Shown: piece after piece, positions 12,601 through 22,677 of the stretch
How positions within the stretch are numbered: position 1 is the first letter of the stretch
Layout of the letters: each line of letters begins with the position of its first letter
NCBI GenBank assembly: GCA_947494445.1
Contig: CANLVD010000013.1
Location: 1-64,000, forward strand
Reading direction: 5' to 3'
Length of the DNA: 64,000 nt
Source of the DNA: an uncultured Paracoccaceae bacterium
GTDB taxonomy: Bacteria; Pseudomonadota; Alphaproteobacteria; Rhodobacterales; Rhodobacteraceae
Position numbers and translations under genes: made by a program
The notes under the pieces: model-generated
Seen by the model: the letters and a program-made list of their open reading frames with translations, nothing else
The model's database searches: none
What the model was told of the DNA's origin: nothing

Positions 12601-13803
12601 GCTCGCAGCCTCAACGGTCGGTGGCTCGCCCGGGCGCATCACGCGATAGATGTCCATCAGCGCTGTGTCGCGGGTGAAGTTTTTGTCCACCATCATCGTG
12701 TTGCGGATGTAGGGACCGATGTTGACGTTATCGATGTCGAGCGTCGGGATCTCTTTCACGCCATTGTCCAGAAGGGTCTGGATGGTGCCGCCAGTAATCT
12801 CGTCGTTTTTGTCGTATTCCAGTGTCAGTTCGTCACCGGCCTCAACCCAGATCTCACCGGTTTCCTCGTTGATCATGTCAACGGCGGCAAACCGGCCGAT
12901 CATGGCCTCGAAGGGCACAACGATCTGGGGCACATCACCACTGTCGAGCAGTTGCTTGACCGTGCGCGGTGTCACCTTTTTGCCTGCTTCGGCAATGACT
13001 TCACCGGTTTTGGCATTCACGATGTCGAACGGGGGCTTGGTGCCACGGATCCGCTCGGGGAAGAATGTCGTGACCCAGCCGTCCTTGTGCTTTTTGTAGG
13101 AGACCTGGTTGTAATAGGCATTCATGATGCCTTCCTGGTCCAGACCAAGTGCCAGAAGCAGAGTTGTCACCGGCAGTTTGCGGCGGCGGTCGATGCGGGC
13201 GAACACGATGTCTTTTGCGTCGAACTCGAAGTCCAGCCAGGAACCGCGGTAGGGAATGATGCGGCTGGTGAACAGCAGTTTGCCCGAAGAGTGGGTCTTG
13301 CCACGGTCATGATCGAAGAACACACCGGGTGAGCGGTGCATCTGGGACACGATCACACGCTCCGTGCCGTTCACGACGAAGGTGCCGTTGGGCGTCATCA
13401 GGGGCATGTCGCCCATAAACACATCCTGTTCCTTGATGTCCTTGACCGAACGCGCGCCGGTATCTTCGTCAACTTCAAAGACGATCAGGCGCAAAGTGAC
13501 CTTCAGCGGTGCTGCATAGGTCATGTCGCGCTGCATGCACTCTTCAACGTCGTATTTCGGAGCCTCAAGCTCGTATTTCACGAACTCGAGAACGGAAGTC
13601 TCGTTAAAATCCTTGATCGGGAAGACCGACTGGAAAACACCTTTGATGCCCTCGCCGTCCATCGGCTCCGGCTGGTCACCGGAATCAAGGAACAGATCGT
13701 AGGACGATTTCTGTACTTCAATAAGATTGGGCATCTCCGCGACTTCGCGGATTTTGCCATAGAATTTGCGGATTCGTTTCTGACCGGAATGCGTCTGCGC
13801 CAT
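9670..13803 (-). CDS. rpoB: DNA-directed RNA polymerase subunit beta
   Basis: A 1377-residue subunit. The frame is open 43 codons upstream, but [20 protein letters not shown] is the family start, so I place it at 13803. The rifampicin-pocket segment [18 protein letters not shown], followed by [12 protein letters not shown], matches the sensitive wild type. The conserved [20 protein letters not shown] block and the C-terminal beta clamp are intact. It lies about 250 nt downstream of rplL, with an attenuator-like hairpin in the gap as in many proteobacteria, and 47 nt upstream of rpoC. Confidence 0.98.
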   Translation of the reverse strand: MAQTHSGQKRIRKFYGKIREVAEMPNLIEVQKSSYDLFLDSGDQPEPMDGEGIKGVFQSVFPIKDFNETSVLEFVKYELEAPKYDVEECMQRDMTYAAPLKVTLRLIVFEVDEDTGARSVKDIKEQDVFMGDMPLMTPNGTFVVNGTERVIVSQMHRSPGVFFDHDRGKTHSSGKLLFTSRIIPYRGSWLDFEFDAKDIVFARIDRRRKLPVTTLLLALGLDQEGIMNAYYNQVSYKKHKDGWVTTFFPERIRGTKPPFDIVNAKTGEVIAEAGKKVTPRTVKQLLDSGDVPQIVVPFEAMIGRFAAVDMINEETGEIWVEAGDELTLEYDKNDEITGGTIQTLLDNGVKEIPTLDIDNVNIGPYIRNTMMVDKNFTRDTALMDIYRVMRPGEPPTVEAASTLFDSLFFDSERYDLSAVGRVKMNMRLELDVPDTMRTLNNEDIIAVIRALVDLRDGRGDIDDIDHLGNRRVRSVGELMENQYRVGLLRMERAIKERMSSVEIDTVMPQDLINAKPAAAAVREFFGSSQLSQFMDQTNPLSEVTHKRRLSALGPGGLTRERAGFEVRDVHPTHYGRMCPIETPEGPNIGLINSLASFARVNKYGFIETPYRKVIDSQVTDDVQYMSATEEMRYTVAQANAQLDEKGKFKNDLVSTRKSGEYMLNAPENVDLIDVSPKQLVSVAASLIPFLENDDANRALMGSNMQRQAVPLLRAEAPFVGTGIEEIVARDSGAAITAHRAGIIDQVDAMRIVIRATEDLAPGDPGVDIYRLRKFQRSNQNTCINQRPLVKVGDTVTKGEVIADGPSTDLGELALGKNVLVAFMPWNGYNYEDSILISERIVKDDVFTSIHIEEFEVAARDTKLGPEEITRDIPNVGEEALRNLDEAGIVYIGAEVGPSDILVGKITPKGESPMTPEEKLLRAIFGEKASDVRDTSLRLPPGDFGTVVEVRVFNRHGVEKDERALQIEREEVERLARDRDDELAILDRNIYARLKSLILGKTAVKGPKGVKSGSEINEDLLDTLSRGQWWQLALGDDAEASSVEALNAQYEIQKKALDRRFEDKVEKVRRGDDLPPGVMKMVKVFIAVKRKLQPGDKMAGRHGNKGVISKVVPEEDMPFLANGTPVDVVLNPLGVPSRMNVGQILETHMGWAARNLGESIAEALKVYRRAGDMTPVRDAMRIAYGDDLYEEAIADMTQDQLLEAAGNVGIGVPIATPVFDGAKEADVNDALRRAGLDESGQSTLFDGRTGEQFARQVTVGMKYILKLHHLVDDKIHARSTGPYSLVTQQPLGGKAQFGGQRFGEMEVWALEAYGAAYTLQEMLTVKSDDVAGRTKVYESIVKGEDNFEAGVPESFNVLVKEIRSLGLNVELLDAEEQE

Positions 13804-13976
13804 TCGCTTTTCGTACCTTTTTGCTCGGCCAACGCGCGCGAAGGGCGGGATCCCGCACGCGATGGCTATGCCAAGGGGCCTATGACCTATGCTCTGCGAA
13901 GGGTCCCACACCTCGCACCGGTTCATCTGCACCTTTCACGATGACCTAGGGTAAGGTCACCGAAAGAGACGCAAAC

Positions 13977-14007
13977 AGGCCAGACCCCAAAACCTGGGAT
14001 CCGGCCT
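13977..14007 (-). terminator. Attenuator-like hairpin in the rplL-rpoB gap
   Basis: The outer stem AGGCC (13977-13981) pairs with GGCCT (14003-14007); an inner 5-bp stem (13984-13988 with 13996-14000, one wobble) closes a short loop, separated by a 2-nt internal loop. In minus-strand transcription it lies between rplL and rpoB, the place where E. coli has a partial terminator setting the ratio of L7/L12 to polymerase. The T-tract in that direction is weak, so partial termination is an inference. Confidence 0.45.
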
Positions 14008-14050
14008 TTTCTTTACGCTGTAACCAGCCAACCCATGACGGGCGGCCCGA

Positions 14051-14428
14051 TTACTTGAGCTCGACCTTGGCGCCAGCCTCTTCGAGCTTTTTCTTGATCT
14101 CTTCTGCTTCTGCTTTCGCAGCGCCTTCTTTGACAGCCTTGCCGCCAGCTTCGACGAGATCTTTTGCCTCTTTCAGACCCAGGCCAGTGATGGCACGAAC
14201 CTCTTTGATGACGTTGATTTTCTTGTCGCCTGCTTCCAGCAGGATGACGTCGAACTCGTCTTTTTCCTCAGCAGCCTCAGCCGCACCAGCCGCAGGGCCT
14301 GCCATCATGACAGCGCCACCGGCAGCAGGCTCGATGCCGTACTCGTCCTTGAGCAGTTGCTTCAGCTCGGATGCTTCGAGAAGGGTCAGACCTACGATCT
14401 CTTCTGCAAGTTTCTTGATATCAGCCAT
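14051..14428 (-). CDS. rplL: 50S ribosomal protein L7/L12
   Basis: A 125-residue stalk protein starting [20 protein letters not shown]. It has the N-terminal dimerisation helix pair, an Ala/Gly-rich hinge (about residues 36-55) and the C-terminal factor-binding domain [20 protein letters not shown] with the [12 protein letters not shown] motif. It recruits and stimulates EF-Tu, EF-G, IF2 and RF3. It lies 84 nt downstream of rplJ, whose product L10 anchors L7/L12 dimers on the ribosome; the leader upstream of rplJ probably controls both. Confidence 0.97.
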   Translation of the reverse strand: MADIKKLAEEIVGLTLLEASELKQLLKDEYGIEPAAGGAVMMAGPAAGAAEAAEEKDEFDVILLEAGDKKINVIKEVRAITGLGLKEAKDLVEAGGKAVKEGAAKAEAEEIKKKLEEAGAKVELK

Positions 14429-14512
14429 TTGATATGTTCCGTTTCGTTTTCAAGTGTGAAATCCGGTATGGGCGCTTTTGCCATCCCGGCCTCATGAAGT
14501 TGCTTCTGGCCT

Positions 14513-15025
14513 TTACGCCGCCTTCTCCTCGATCGTCTCGAGGATCGAGGCGATGTTGGACGCAGGCGCGCCAAGAGCTCCGGCAAGGTTCGCAGCAGGT
14601 GCCGCAATGCAGCCGACGATGGAAGCAATAAGCTCCTCGCGGGACGGCATGGCAGCCACGGCTTTGACACCGGCAGGATCCAGTGCGGTTTCCCCCATCG
14701 ATCCACCCAGGACGACAAGTTTGTCATTGTCCTTGGCATAAGCCTCAACCACCTTGGCGGCTGTGACCGGATCTTCTGAGTAGGCCATCACTGTTTGCCC
14801 GGTCAGCAGGTCACCCATCTTTTCCATGGGTGTCCCGTTCAGGGCGATCTTGGCGAGCGTGTTCTTGGCGACACGAACCGACCCGCCTGCTTCACGCATG
14901 CGGGACCGGAAATCGGTCATTTCAGCAACCGTGAGGCCGGTGTAATGTGCTACCACAACCACACCAGAGTCCGTGAAGATCTGGCCGAGTTCACCGACCA
15001 ATGCTTCTTTTTGGGCTCTATCCAC
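14513..15025 (-). CDS. rplJ: 50S ribosomal protein L10
   Basis: A 170-residue protein starting [20 protein letters not shown], with the family blocks [18 protein letters not shown] and [11 protein letters not shown], and the C-terminal helix that binds L7/L12 dimers. It anchors the ribosomal stalk on 23S rRNA and, in complex with L7/L12, autoregulates translation of its own mRNA in many bacteria. A 240-nt gap upstream contains a matching L10-type leader. The ATG is preceded by a GGAG motif. Confidence 0.97.
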   Translation of the reverse strand: MDRAQKEALVGELGQIFTDSGVVVVAHYTGLTVAEMTDFRSRMREAGGSVRVAKNTLAKIALNGTPMEKMGDLLTGQTVMAYSEDPVTAAKVVEAYAKDNDKLVVLGGSMGETALDPAGVKAVAAMPSREELIASIVGCIAAPAANLAGALGAPASNIASILETIEEKAA

Positions 15026-15039
15026 AGTTTTGCTCCAAT

Positions 15040-15210
15040 TTAAGGGTGCGTTGCCGCACCCGGCTCAGGTTTGGCCCGGGGTTTGATCCCCGAACCGCTT
15101 GGTCCGTTCTACGGGACCGCCAAAATCGCCACCCAACCGGGTCTCGAATTTCACGCTTCCCGTCTCGGGCAGGAGATTAAGAGAGTTGCCTCTCACCCAC
15201 CGTCTTGGAC
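15040..15210 (-). ncRNA. L10-type ribosomal protein leader of rplJL
   Basis: The minus-strand RNA between the rplA terminator and rplJ contains the pattern expected of the L10 leader: AAGACGG, then a stem-loop arm GAGAGGCAACTCTC, then CTTAATCTCCTGCC and a second GAGACGG (core about 15155-15207). Additional hairpins follow, for example GGGTGCGTTGCCGCACCC just before the rplJ ribosome binding site. L10-(L7/L12) complexes bind this RNA and repress translation in other bacteria. Assignment rests on remembered motif layout, not a covariance search. Confidence 0.6.
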
Positions 15211-15214
15211 GAAA

Positions 15215-15235
15215 GACAGGCCAGTGCGGCCTGCC
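15215..15235 (-). terminator. Hairpin terminator or attenuator after rplA
   Basis: GGCAGGCC pairs with GGCCTGTC over 8 bp (one wobble) around the loop GCACT, followed on the minus strand by TTTC. It lies 30 nt after the rplA stop and just before the L10-type leader, so it would separate rplKA from rplJL transcripts, with partial read-through likely. The T-tract is short. Confidence 0.55.
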
Positions 15236-15265
15236 TTTAACACCGGGGTTGCCCCCGGCGATCTC

Positions 15266-15964
15266 TTACTCGGCGATTGCGTCGCCCAGATCGATCGACA
15301 CGCCTGGACCCATGGTCGAGGAGATGGCAATCTTCTTGATATATGTGCCTTTGGCGCCTGTCGGCTTGGCCTTGTGGACGGCTGCGACGAACGCTTTCAC
15401 GTTCTCGGCCAGCTGAGCCTCATCGAAAGAGGCTTTGCCGACACCAGCATGCACAACACCGGCCTTTTCAGCCTTGAACTGCACTTCGCCGCCCTTGGCA
15501 GCTGCCACAGCTGTTGCCACATCCATGGTCACCGTGCCCACTTTGGGGTTTGGCATCAGGTTGCGGGGGCCGAGCACTTTGCCCAGACGACCGACGATGG
15601 GCATCATGTCAGGAGTGGCGATGCACCGATCGAAGTCGATCTTGCCGCCTTGAATGGTTTCCATCAGGTCTTCTGCACCAACGATGTCTGCACCGGCCTT
15701 CTCGGCTTCTTCAGCCTTGGGACCACGGGCGAACACGGCCACACGAACCGCCTTGCCTGTGCCGTTTGGCAGGCTGACCACACCGCGGACCATCTGGTCA
15801 GCGTGGCGTGGATCGACGCCAAGGTTCATCGCCACTTCAACGGTTTCGTCGAATTTGGCTTTCGCATTGCCTTTGACCAGAGCAACAGCTTCGGCCACGG
15901 AGATGTCGGACTTGCCCTCAAACGCCTTGCGGGCTGCCTGGGTACGTTTTGCAATCTTTGCCAT
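15266..15964 (-). CDS. rplA: 50S ribosomal protein L1
   Basis: A 232-residue protein starting [20 protein letters not shown], with the conserved block [12 protein letters not shown] and the signature [10 protein letters not shown]1 binds 23S rRNA in the mobile stalk near the E site and represses the L11 operon in E. coli. It starts 3 nt after rplK, so it is surely co-transcribed and probably translationally coupled. No anomalies. Confidence 0.98.
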   Translation of the reverse strand: MAKIAKRTQAARKAFEGKSDISVAEAVALVKGNAKAKFDETVEVAMNLGVDPRHADQMVRGVVSLPNGTGKAVRVAVFARGPKAEEAEKAGADIVGAEDLMETIQGGKIDFDRCIATPDMMPIVGRLGKVLGPRNLMPNPKVGTVTMDVATAVAAAKGGEVQFKAEKAGVVHAGVGKASFDEAQLAENVKAFVAAVHKAKPTGAKGTYIKKIAISSTMGPGVSIDLGDAIAE

Positions 15965-15967
15965 GAC

Positions 15968-16396
15968 TTACCCTTTCACCTCGATGCCCATCGACCGGGC
16001 GGAACCCAGGATGATCTGCATTGCCCCGTCAACGTCATTGGCGTTGAGGTCTTTCATCTTGGTCTCGGCGATCTCGCGCACCTGCTTGACCGTCACGTGA
16101 CCCACGGTCTGACGGCTGGGCGTGTTGGCGCCGGACTTCACCTTGGCGGCCTTCTTCAGAAGGTAAGACGCAGGCGGCGTCTTGATGTTCATGGTGAAGG
16201 ATTTGTCGACATAATAGGTGATGATTGTCGGGCAAGGTGCGCCCGGCTCCATCTCCTGCGTCTTGGCGTTGAACGCCTTGCAGAATTCCATGATGTTGAT
16301 GCCGCGCTGACCCAGAGCTGGGCCCACGGGTGGCGATGGGTTGGCTTTACCGGCTGGAACCTGAAGCTTCAGGGTCCCGGCGACTTTCTTGGCCAT
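15968..16396 (-). CDS. rplK: 50S ribosomal protein L11
   Basis: A 142-residue protein starting [20 protein letters not shown] followed by [18 protein letters not shown], the universal L11 N-terminus with its proline-rich thiostrepton-pocket segment; the C-terminal domain ends GTARSMG-like ([12 protein letters not shown]). L11 forms the GTPase-associated centre and mediates RelA activation. A strong AGGAGG sequence precedes the ATG. It lies 109 nt downstream of nusG and 3 nt upstream of rplA. Confidence 0.98.
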   Translation of the reverse strand: MAKKVAGTLKLQVPAGKANPSPPVGPALGQRGINIMEFCKAFNAKTQEMEPGAPCPTIITYYVDKSFTMNIKTPPASYLLKKAAKVKSGANTPSRQTVGHVTVKQVREIAETKMKDLNANDVDGAMQIILGSARSMGIEVKG

Positions 16397-16505
16397 GTCA
16401 GGCCTCCTGTTCTACCGGCCATCGGGGCGCGTCCCCTCAGGCCTTGATTGGGCGTGGTCCGGTTCGGGCAACGCGTCGCCCTTGCCTCCCACGCGAAGGC
16501 ACACG

Positions 16506-17039
16506 TCAGGTCTGTTTGGCGACCTGAGTGTATTCCAGTTCGACCGGGGTTGCCCGGCCAAAGATCGAGACGGTCACTTTCAGGCGGGCGTTTGCCTCGT
16601 CCACCTCTTCGACCATGCCGGCGAAACCCTCGAAAGGTCCGTCGGTCACATTCACGTTTTCACCCACGTCGAAGGAAATGAGCGAGCGTGGACGCTCCAG
16701 CCCCTCTTCGACCTGGTTGAGGATACGGGCCACTTCGGCGTCGCGCATCGGGACAGGCTTGCCCTGCGGCCCGAGGAACCCGGTCACCCGGTTGGTGTCC
16801 TTGATCAGGTGATAGGCCGCGTCGGTCATTTCCATGCGGACCAGAACATAGCCGGGCATGAAGCGCCGCTCGGTCTGGACCTTCTTGCCGCGGCGCACCT
16901 CGACCACTTCTTCAGTGGGAACCAGCACCTGTTCGATCTGCTCGTCCAGCCCATTCTGGGCCACCGCCTCCTTGATCGATTCCGCGACCTTCTTTTCGAA
17001 GTTCGACAGGACGCTCACAGAGTACCAGCGCAGGGCCAT
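16506..17039 (-). CDS. nusG: Transcription termination/antitermination factor NusG
   Basis: A 177-residue protein starting MALRWYSVSVLSNFEKKVAE. It has the NGN domain (about residues 5-110, with MPGYVLVRMEM) and a C-terminal KOW domain (DVGENVNVTDGPFEGFAGMV). It couples RNA polymerase to Rho and to ribosomal protein S10. It heads the cluster. The usual neighbour secE is not upstream: the gap to priA (288 nt) holds only a hairpin and a repeat element, so nusG probably has its own promoter between 17040 and 17120. Confidence 0.97.
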   Translation of the reverse strand: MALRWYSVSVLSNFEKKVAESIKEAVAQNGLDEQIEQVLVPTEEVVEVRRGKKVQTERRFMPGYVLVRMEMTDAAYHLIKDTNRVTGFLGPQGKPVPMRDAEVARILNQVEEGLERPRSLISFDVGENVNVTDGPFEGFAGMVEEVDEANARLKVTVSIFGRATPVELEYTQVAKQT

Positions 17040-17124
17040 ATTTGCTCAACCTCAGTGTCGCGGATTACCCGCTTGTATTCAATGCTTTAGGCGAAAGTCT
17101 TCACCCGGCTTTCTCAAACCAAAA

Positions 17125-17155
17125 GGAGCGCGCCTGCGAATCGCTGCGCGCCCTT
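17125..17155. terminator. GC-rich hairpin between priA and nusG
   Basis: GGGCGCGC and GCGCGCTC (minus-strand reading) form an 8-bp stem with one wobble around a 12-nt loop, followed by TCCTTTT. On the plus strand the same stem is followed by CCTTT. Its position about 170-200 nt after the priA stop and about 90 nt before nusG fits a terminator for priA that insulates the nusG promoter. Confidence 0.55.
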
Positions 17156-17269
17156 TATGTCTGGAGTGGGCAGCATCTACTCCCCAAGATCAGGTAAATC
17201 AAGGGTGGAGCGGCACTTTTCGCGTCTTTCTCAGATGGTCTTCGGCTGCGCCTGTTGCAAGCCCCGGAT

Positions 17270-17301
17270 GCCTCCGGCGGGGATATTTGGGCCAGGAAGT
17301 G
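17270..17301 (+). repeat. Dispersed intergenic element, copy A
   Basis: Reads GCCTCCGGCGGGGATATTT followed by GGGCCAGGAAGTG. It shares the same two-part layout with copies near 33490, 42379, 42511 (inverted) and 63924. It lies 27 nt beyond the priA stop codon. In the other copies the element follows a gene in the gene's direction; here it runs opposite to priA. Confidence 0.75.
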
Positions 17302-17327
17302 AGCAGACCGTCTGAATTTCATGACGA

Positions 17328-19523
17328 TCAGAAGAAACTCTGGGGGTCGATGTCAAGCGCGATGCGGGCATTCGCAGGTGGTTTCACGGCGGCCCGCCAG
17401 GCCTTCAGTGCCGGCTGCAGGGCCAGTCCCTTGGGACCCTTGACCAGAAACCGGATGCGGTGTTGGCCGCGCACACGCGCGATCGGGGCAGGTGCCGGGC
17501 CGAAGACCTGAGCGCCTGCCGTCGTCATCAGATGCACCTGCCGGATCATGTCTCGTGACAGGGCAGTGAGCTGGGTCAGGTCCGGCCCGCTGAGGATCAC
17601 GCCTGCCATCCGGCCATAGGGCGGTGCGCCTGCCTCCTGACGGGCGCGGGCCTCGGTCTCCCAGAAGGCTTCTTCCTCTTCCGACAGGATCGCCTCGATC
17701 ACCGGATGCAGCGGCTGGTGGGTCTGCACCAGAACTTCCCCCGGACGCTCGGCCCGGCCCGCCCGGCCCGCGACCTGACGGATCAGCTGGAAGCTGCGCT
17801 CGGCTGCGCGCAGATCTCCCCCTTGCAGTCCGAGGTCAGCATCGATCACGCCCACGAGCGTGAGATTGGGAAAGTTGTGCCCCTTGGCCACGATTTGCGT
17901 TCCGATGATGATGTCCGCCCCGCCTGCGGCGATCTCTTCGATCAGAGATTTCATCCGCCGGGCACTGTCGGTCAGGTCCGAAGACAGAATGGCTACACGG
18001 GCATCGGGATAGTGGGCGATCACTTCCTCGGCCAGCCGTTCGACGCCTGGACCCAAGGCGGCCAGCGTGCCGGTCTGCCCGCACTCCGGGCATGTGTCGG
18101 GGATCACGCGGCTGGCCCCGCATTGATGACAGATCAGGCGCTGGTGAAACCGGTGTTCGACCATGCGCGCATCACAATCAGAGCAGCCGATCTGGTGGCC
18201 GCAAGCCCGACATAGCGTGAGTGGCGCATAGCCGCGGCGGTTGAGGAACATCAATGACTGCTCACCGCGGTCCAGACGTGCTGCAATCGCGTCATGAAGC
18301 ACCGGCGAGATCCACGCCCCCTGCTCCGCCGGATCGAGCCGCAGATCCACCGCCGACATCGCTGGCAACACAGCAGTGCCGTAGCGGTGCGGCAGGTCCA
18401 CGCGGGCATATTTGCCGGCCTTTGCGTTGGCCCAGCTTTCCAGCGACGGCGTGGCGGAGGCAAGCACCACCGTCGCACCCACCCGGGCCGCCCGCATCAC
18501 TGCCATGTCACGGGCATGATAGAGCACACCGTCTTCCTGCTTGTAGGAAGTGTCGTGTTCTTCATCCACGACAACCAGCCCGAGGTTCTGGAAAGGAAGA
18601 AACAGCGCTGAGCGCGCACCGATCACGACCTGAGCCGAGCCATCGGCAACCGCACCCCAAGCCCGCCGCCGCTCGGCCTGAGTGACACCTGAGTGCCATT
18701 GCGCGGGCGGTGCGCCGAAGCGCTCCTCAATGCGGTCAAGAAAGGCACCGGTCAGGGCGATCTCGGGCAGAAGCACCAGCGCCTGACGCCCCTGCGCCAG
18801 ACATTCGGCCACGGCTTCGAGATAAACCTCAGTCTTGCCCGACCCCGTGACACCCTTGAGCAGGATGGTCTGGTAAGCCCTGTCTGCGACGGCCTTGCGC
18901 AACACGCGCGACGCCTTCTCCTGCTCGGCTGACAACGCCTTGCCCGGGTGATGGGCGTCCATACGGGCAAAGGGTCTGTCGCGAGGCTCCTGCAGCAGCA
19001 CGAGCACGCCCTGATCGGCCAGACCCTTGACCACCGAGGAACTGACACCTGCAAGTTGCGCCAGTTCGGTCGGGGCAAAGCCTGCCCCGCCGTGATCGGC
19101 CATGACATCGAGCACGCGCTTGCGCGCCTCCGTCATCCGGTCTGGCTGGCCCTTGCCCAGACGGTAGATTTTGCGCATCCCCGGCGGCGTTCCCAGACCC
19201 GGCACCCGGGTCGCAAGCCGCAGCATGGCAGGCATCGAGGTGATCGTGTAATCGGCCACGCGTTCCAGAAATCCGCGCAACTCGGCCGTCATGGGCGGTA
19301 CATCCATCCGGCGCAGCACCGGTTTGATCTTCGCGCGGTCGAAATCGCCTGCGCCTGCGCCCCAGACCACCCCCATCACCTTGCGCGGGCCCAGCGGCAC
19401 CTCGACGAAATCGCCGACGCCAACGCCGCCCTCCGGCGCCTTGTAGTCCAGCGTCCGGTCCAGCGGCTGCGTGGTGAGAACCGCCACCAGATCGCCGGGG
19501 GCAAAGCGCGCCTCCGTTACCAT
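17328..19523 (-). CDS. priA: Primosomal protein N' (replication restart helicase PriA)
   Basis: A 731-residue helicase. It has the N-terminal 3'-end binding domain, Walker [12 protein letters not shown] near residue 225, the DEEH box ([20 protein letters not shown]), the zinc-binding cysteines [13 protein letters not shown] and [18 protein letters not shown], and the motif VI region [15 protein letters not shown]. PriA reloads the replicative helicase at stalled or repaired forks. Length is standard. It is divergent from the transaldolase-like gene at 19631 with about 107 nt between starts, and monocistronic by appearance. Confidence 0.97.
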   Translation of the reverse strand: MVTEARFAPGDLVAVLTTQPLDRTLDYKAPEGGVGVGDFVEVPLGPRKVMGVVWGAGAGDFDRAKIKPVLRRMDVPPMTAELRGFLERVADYTITSMPAMLRLATRVPGLGTPPGMRKIYRLGKGQPDRMTEARKRVLDVMADHGGAGFAPTELAQLAGVSSSVVKGLADQGVLVLLQEPRDRPFARMDAHHPGKALSAEQEKASRVLRKAVADRAYQTILLKGVTGSGKTEVYLEAVAECLAQGRQALVLLPEIALTGAFLDRIEERFGAPPAQWHSGVTQAERRRAWGAVADGSAQVVIGARSALFLPFQNLGLVVVDEEHDTSYKQEDGVLYHARDMAVMRAARVGATVVLASATPSLESWANAKAGKYARVDLPHRYGTAVLPAMSAVDLRLDPAEQGAWISPVLHDAIAARLDRGEQSLMFLNRRGYAPLTLCRACGHQIGCSDCDARMVEHRFHQRLICHQCGASRVIPDTCPECGQTGTLAALGPGVERLAEEVIAHYPDARVAILSSDLTDSARRMKSLIEEIAAGGADIIIGTQIVAKGHNFPNLTLVGVIDADLGLQGGDLRAAERSFQLIRQVAGRAGRAERPGEVLVQTHQPLHPVIEAILSEEEEAFWETEARARQEAGAPPYGRMAGVILSGPDLTQLTALSRDMIRQVHLMTTAGAQVFGPAPAPIARVRGQHRIRFLVKGPKGLALQPALKAWRAAVKPPANARIALDIDPQSFF

Positions 19524-19630
19524 CGGGCAAACTTCTCAAAGGGGTGTTCCATAGGGCAAGTGATTGGTCTATTCTGCGCCCCAACACAAGCCAGAGCCTG
19601 ACAGAGGCTCCAGAAGGGACACCCTCATCC

Positions 19631-20284
19631 ATGAAATTTTTTGTCGACTCCGCCGATATTGACGCGATTGCAGAGCTGAATGACACCGGCATGGTGGATG
19701 GGGTCACCACCAACCCCTCGCTGATCCTGAAATCGGGTCGGGATATTCTGGAAGTGACCAAGGAAATCTGCGCCATGGTCGATGGACCGGTCAGCGCCGA
19801 GGTGGTCGCGCTTGAGGCTGATGCGATGATCGAAGAGGGCCGCAAGCTGGCCGAGATTGCTCCCAATATTGCGGTCAAAGTGCCGCTCACCTGGGCAGGG
19901 CTGAAGACCTGCAAGGTGCTCTCGGATGAGGGCAAGATGGTCAATGTCACGTTGTGCTTTTCGGTCAATCAGGCGCTGCTGGCGGCAAAGGCGGGGGCGA
20001 CGTTCATTTCTCCCTTCATCGGACGGCTTGATGACATCAACCTTGATGGTATGGAACTGATCGCGGACATACGTACCGTCTATGACAACTACGGGTTCGG
20101 GACCGAGATCCTTGCGGCCTCCATCCGCTCGGCCAACCATGTGGCTGAAAGCGCGCGCATTGGTGCCGATGTGATCACTGCTCCGCCAGAAGTGCTGAAG
20201 AAGCTCGCCAGCCACCCGCTCACCGACAAGGGGCTTGAGGCATTCATGGCCGATTGGGCCAAGACCGGGCAAAGCATCCTGTGA
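19631..20284 (+). CDS. fsa: Fructose-6-phosphate aldolase / transaldolase (TalC/FSA type)
   Basis: A 217-residue short transaldolase-family protein starting [20 protein letters not shown], with [15 protein letters not shown] near 24-38 and the Schiff-base lysine in [12 protein letters not shown] (Lys83). It acts in the cytoplasm on fructose 6-phosphate or in the pentose phosphate pathway; sequence alone does not separate aldolase from transaldolase activity. I chose the ATG at 19631 because the family begins MKFF and an AGAAGGGA motif precedes it. Its stop overlaps the GTG of the DUF484 gene (GTGA). Confidence 0.9.
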   Translation: MKFFVDSADIDAIAELNDTGMVDGVTTNPSLILKSGRDILEVTKEICAMVDGPVSAEVVALEADAMIEEGRKLAEIAPNIAVKVPLTWAGLKTCKVLSDEGKMVNVTLCFSVNQALLAAKAGATFISPFIGRLDDINLDGMELIADIRTVYDNYGFGTEILAASIRSANHVAESARIGADVITAPPEVLKKLASHPLTDKGLEAFMADWAKTGQSIL

Positions 20285-20997
20285 GCGATGTTGCGACCAT
20301 AAGCGAGGATCAGTTGAGCGAGCTGCGCAACCAGATCCTTGCCGATCCCGACATCGTGCTGGAAGATCAGGAAGTCATGCGGGCGCTGGTGGGCGAGACC
20401 CGGCCCGGTGACGGCCGCAAGATCGTCGATCTGCGCGGGCGTCTCGTGGCCAAGCTTGAGGATCAGCTGGACAAGCTGGAATCAACCCACCGGACGGTGA
20501 TTGCCGCGGCCTATGAAAACCTTGCGGGCACCAACCAGATCCACCGCGCAGCCTTGGCGCTGATGGCCCAGGACAGCCTTGAGGGCGTGCTGATCTGCCT
20601 GCGAAATGCCGTTGCGCCGATGGTGTCTGTCGATCTGGTGCGTCTGGTGCTTGAGACCCGTCCGGCATCGGCTGATGCTCTTGGGCAGGAAGCGGCAGAG
20701 ACGCTTTTGATCCTGCCGCCACGCTCGATTGATGCGTATATGACGCTCGGCCGAAGCTCCTCGGCCCGTCAGGTCACGCTCAGACCTGCCCCTGAAACCG
20801 TCGATGTGATCTTTGGCGAAGACAACGGCTGGATCGGGTCCGAAGCCTTGCTGACTCTGGCCGTGAAAGATGACGCGGCGGATGCCATGATCGCTTTTGG
20901 CGTGGAAGACGCCAACCGGTTCAACGCCGAACAGGGCACGGATTTGCTGGCCTTTCTGGCAAGTGTGGCTGAACTGACCCTGCGCCGGATCCTGTGA
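20281..20997 (+). CDS. DUF484 family protein upstream of xerC
   Basis: A 238-residue protein beginning with GTG at 20281, whose codon overlaps the previous stop as GTGA; translation starts [20 protein letters not shown]. It shows an N-terminal helical region and a GAF-like C-terminal part with [18 protein letters not shown]484 proteins lie immediately upstream of xerC in many proteobacteria, including E. coli (yigA), and their function is unknown. The xerC start follows the stop by 1 nt. Context plus length make the family assignment fairly secure. Confidence 0.8.
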   Translation: MSDVATISEDQLSELRNQILADPDIVLEDQEVMRALVGETRPGDGRKIVDLRGRLVAKLEDQLDKLESTHRTVIAAAYENLAGTNQIHRAALALMAQDSLEGVLICLRNAVAPMVSVDLVRLVLETRPASADALGQEAAETLLILPPRSIDAYMTLGRSSSARQVTLRPAPETVDVIFGEDNGWIGSEALLTLAVKDDAADAMIAFGVEDANRFNAEQGTDLLAFLASVAELTLRRIL

Positions 20998-20998
20998 C

Positions 20999-21946
20999 GT
21001 GACCCGGACCTCCGCCACCGGCTCTGAGGGCGCTGTTGCGCTTCTTGAGCGGTGGCTGGCAGGTCTGTCTGCGGTCGAGGGTGCAAGCCCCAAGACCGTC
21101 ACCGCCTATCGTCATGACGTCTCGGGCTATCTGGGGTTTCTGGCCCAGCATTGGGGAGAGCCTGCTGGCAAGGCAGCACTTGCCCGCGTCTCGACCCGCG
21201 ACATGCGCTCGTGGATGGCCTATGAGCGCGCGCGCGGCCTGTCAGCCCGCTCTCTGGCCCGTGCGCTGTCTGCAGTGAAAAGCTTTTACCGCTGGCTGCT
21301 GGAAGCCGAAGGGCTGGACGCGCCTGCCGTGGTTGCAACCCGCACCCCCAAGATCAAGGCCCGCCTGCCCCGCCCGATCAGTGCGGACGCCGCCCGCACA
21401 ATGATCGACACCGCCGAGGTGCAGCACAAGCAGGACTGGGCCGGAACCCGTGACGTGGCGATCCTGACCCTGCTTTGGGGCTGTGGCCTGCGCATATCCG
21501 AAGCGTTGTCCCTCACTGCCCGCGATGTCCCTCTGCCCGACATGCTGCGGATTACCGGCAAGGGCGGCAAGGAGCGGTTGGTCCCGGTCCTGCCCGCTGC
21601 CACGAAAGCGGTTGAAGCCTACGTCCGTGCCTGCCCGTGGGAGATTACCGGAGACAACCCGCTTTTTCTCGGGATCCGCGGTGGTGCGCTCAACCCCACA
21701 CAGGTGCAGAAAACCGTGCGCGACCTGCGTCTGCAACTGGGCCTGCCGGAGACCACGACACCGCATGCCCTGCGCCATTCATTTGCCACGCATCTGCTGG
21801 AAGCGGGTGGCGACCTGCGCTCCATTCAGGAGCTTTTGGGCCATGCCTCGCTTTCAACCACACAGGTCTACACAGGCGTCGATCAGGTGCGCCTGCTGGA
21901 GGTCTATGACCAGACCCATCCTCGGGCATCGGCAGACAAAAACTGA
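20999..21946 (+). CDS. xerC: Tyrosine recombinase XerC
   Basis: A 315-residue recombinase, starting with GTG, 1 nt after the DUF484 stop. The N-terminal SAM-like core-binding domain (about 1-110) is followed by the catalytic domain with the full set of residues: Arg165 (GLRISEAL), Lys188 (TGKGGKER), His256 and Arg259 (HALRHSFATHLLEAG), His282 (LLGHASLSTTQ) and the nucleophile Tyr291 (VYTGV). With XerD it resolves chromosome dimers at dif. The DUF484 neighbour supports XerC rather than XerD or a phage integrase. Confidence 0.93.
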   Translation: MTRTSATGSEGAVALLERWLAGLSAVEGASPKTVTAYRHDVSGYLGFLAQHWGEPAGKAALARVSTRDMRSWMAYERARGLSARSLARALSAVKSFYRWLLEAEGLDAPAVVATRTPKIKARLPRPISADAARTMIDTAEVQHKQDWAGTRDVAILTLLWGCGLRISEALSLTARDVPLPDMLRITGKGGKERLVPVLPAATKAVEAYVRACPWEITGDNPLFLGIRGGALNPTQVQKTVRDLRLQLGLPETTTPHALRHSFATHLLEAGGDLRSIQELLGHASLSTTQVYTGVDQVRLLEVYDQTHPRASADKN

Positions 21947-22059
21947 AATGATCCTTCACGGGATTGTGTCAAACGTTCAGATGTCAGTTACGAATTTCTG
22001 TGACAGGGTTCCGGGCGAGCGCCCTTTCGTGGCGACCAACAGTCAAACGAGGTCTTACG

Positions 22060-22653
22060 ATGAAAACTTTTGCAACCCTAGCCGCAGCCCTTGCAGGCTT
22101 CATGGCGCTTACTGCCTCAGGCCCTGTTCATGCAGCGGATTGCAAGACCGACAAGGAACCGTTTGATCTGACCGGCGACGAGATCGATACGCTTTATTCC
22201 TGCATCGGAGATGAACTGGCAGCGGGCTATGCCAAGGGCGACAATGATGTGGCCAAGGTATACCGTTCCTGGGCCGCCAGCGCGACCCGTCCTGCAGTTG
22301 CAGGCCCCCATGGGGAGCGTCTGCTCAACACATTCGTCAATGACATCGGCGCTGAGCAGTATCTGAAATTCGAGGATGAAGGCGGGTTCGTCATGCCCAC
22401 CGGCTCGGTTCTGGCCAAGGAAAGCATGAAGGTGAACGTCAAGAAGGGCGAGCTGGTCCGCGGTCCTCTCTTCATCATGACCAAGGTCGGCACTGACGCT
22501 GAAGAAAACTCTGACGGCTGGTTCTATTCCGCCGTTCAGCCGAGCGGCAAGGCGATGAAAATCAAGCAAAGCTTCTGCCACAACTGCCATGAGGCCTTCT
22601 CCGATCAGGACAGCATGGGCTACCCGGTCGAGGAAGTCCGCGTCGGCGGCTGA
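22060..22653 (+). CDS. Periplasmic cytochrome P460-family c-type cytochrome
   Basis: A 197-residue protein with a signal peptide (MKTFATLAAALAGFMALTAS, cleavage after VHA at about residue 25). The C-terminal haem-c motif is CHNCH (Cys173, Cys176, His177). Family-like blocks precede it: SWAASATRPAVAGPHGERLL, GGFVMPTGSVLAKES and a W-F motif near 154. Cytochrome P460 proteins oxidise hydroxylamine or bind NO, with a lysine crosslinked to the haem. Whether the crosslinking lysine is present cannot be decided by eye. Two extra cysteines (28 and 48) may form a disulphide. No nitrogen-oxide genes are nearby. Confidence 0.7.
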   Translation: MKTFATLAAALAGFMALTASGPVHAADCKTDKEPFDLTGDEIDTLYSCIGDELAAGYAKGDNDVAKVYRSWAASATRPAVAGPHGERLLNTFVNDIGAEQYLKFEDEGGFVMPTGSVLAKESMKVNVKKGELVRGPLFIMTKVGTDAEENSDGWFYSAVQPSGKAMKIKQSFCHNCHEAFSDQDSMGYPVEEVRVGG

Positions 22654-22677
22654 TCCGGGTCACATCTGAATTTTGTC

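Noticed and set aside
13804-13932. Extended RpoB start 43 codons upstream
   Set aside because: The extension has no family support; [17 protein letters not shown] is the usual alphaproteobacterial start.
20999-21946. Tyrosine recombinase as the integrase of a genomic island
   Set aside because: The DUF484 neighbour, length and residues fit chromosomal XerC, and no attachment repeats or island genes surround it.
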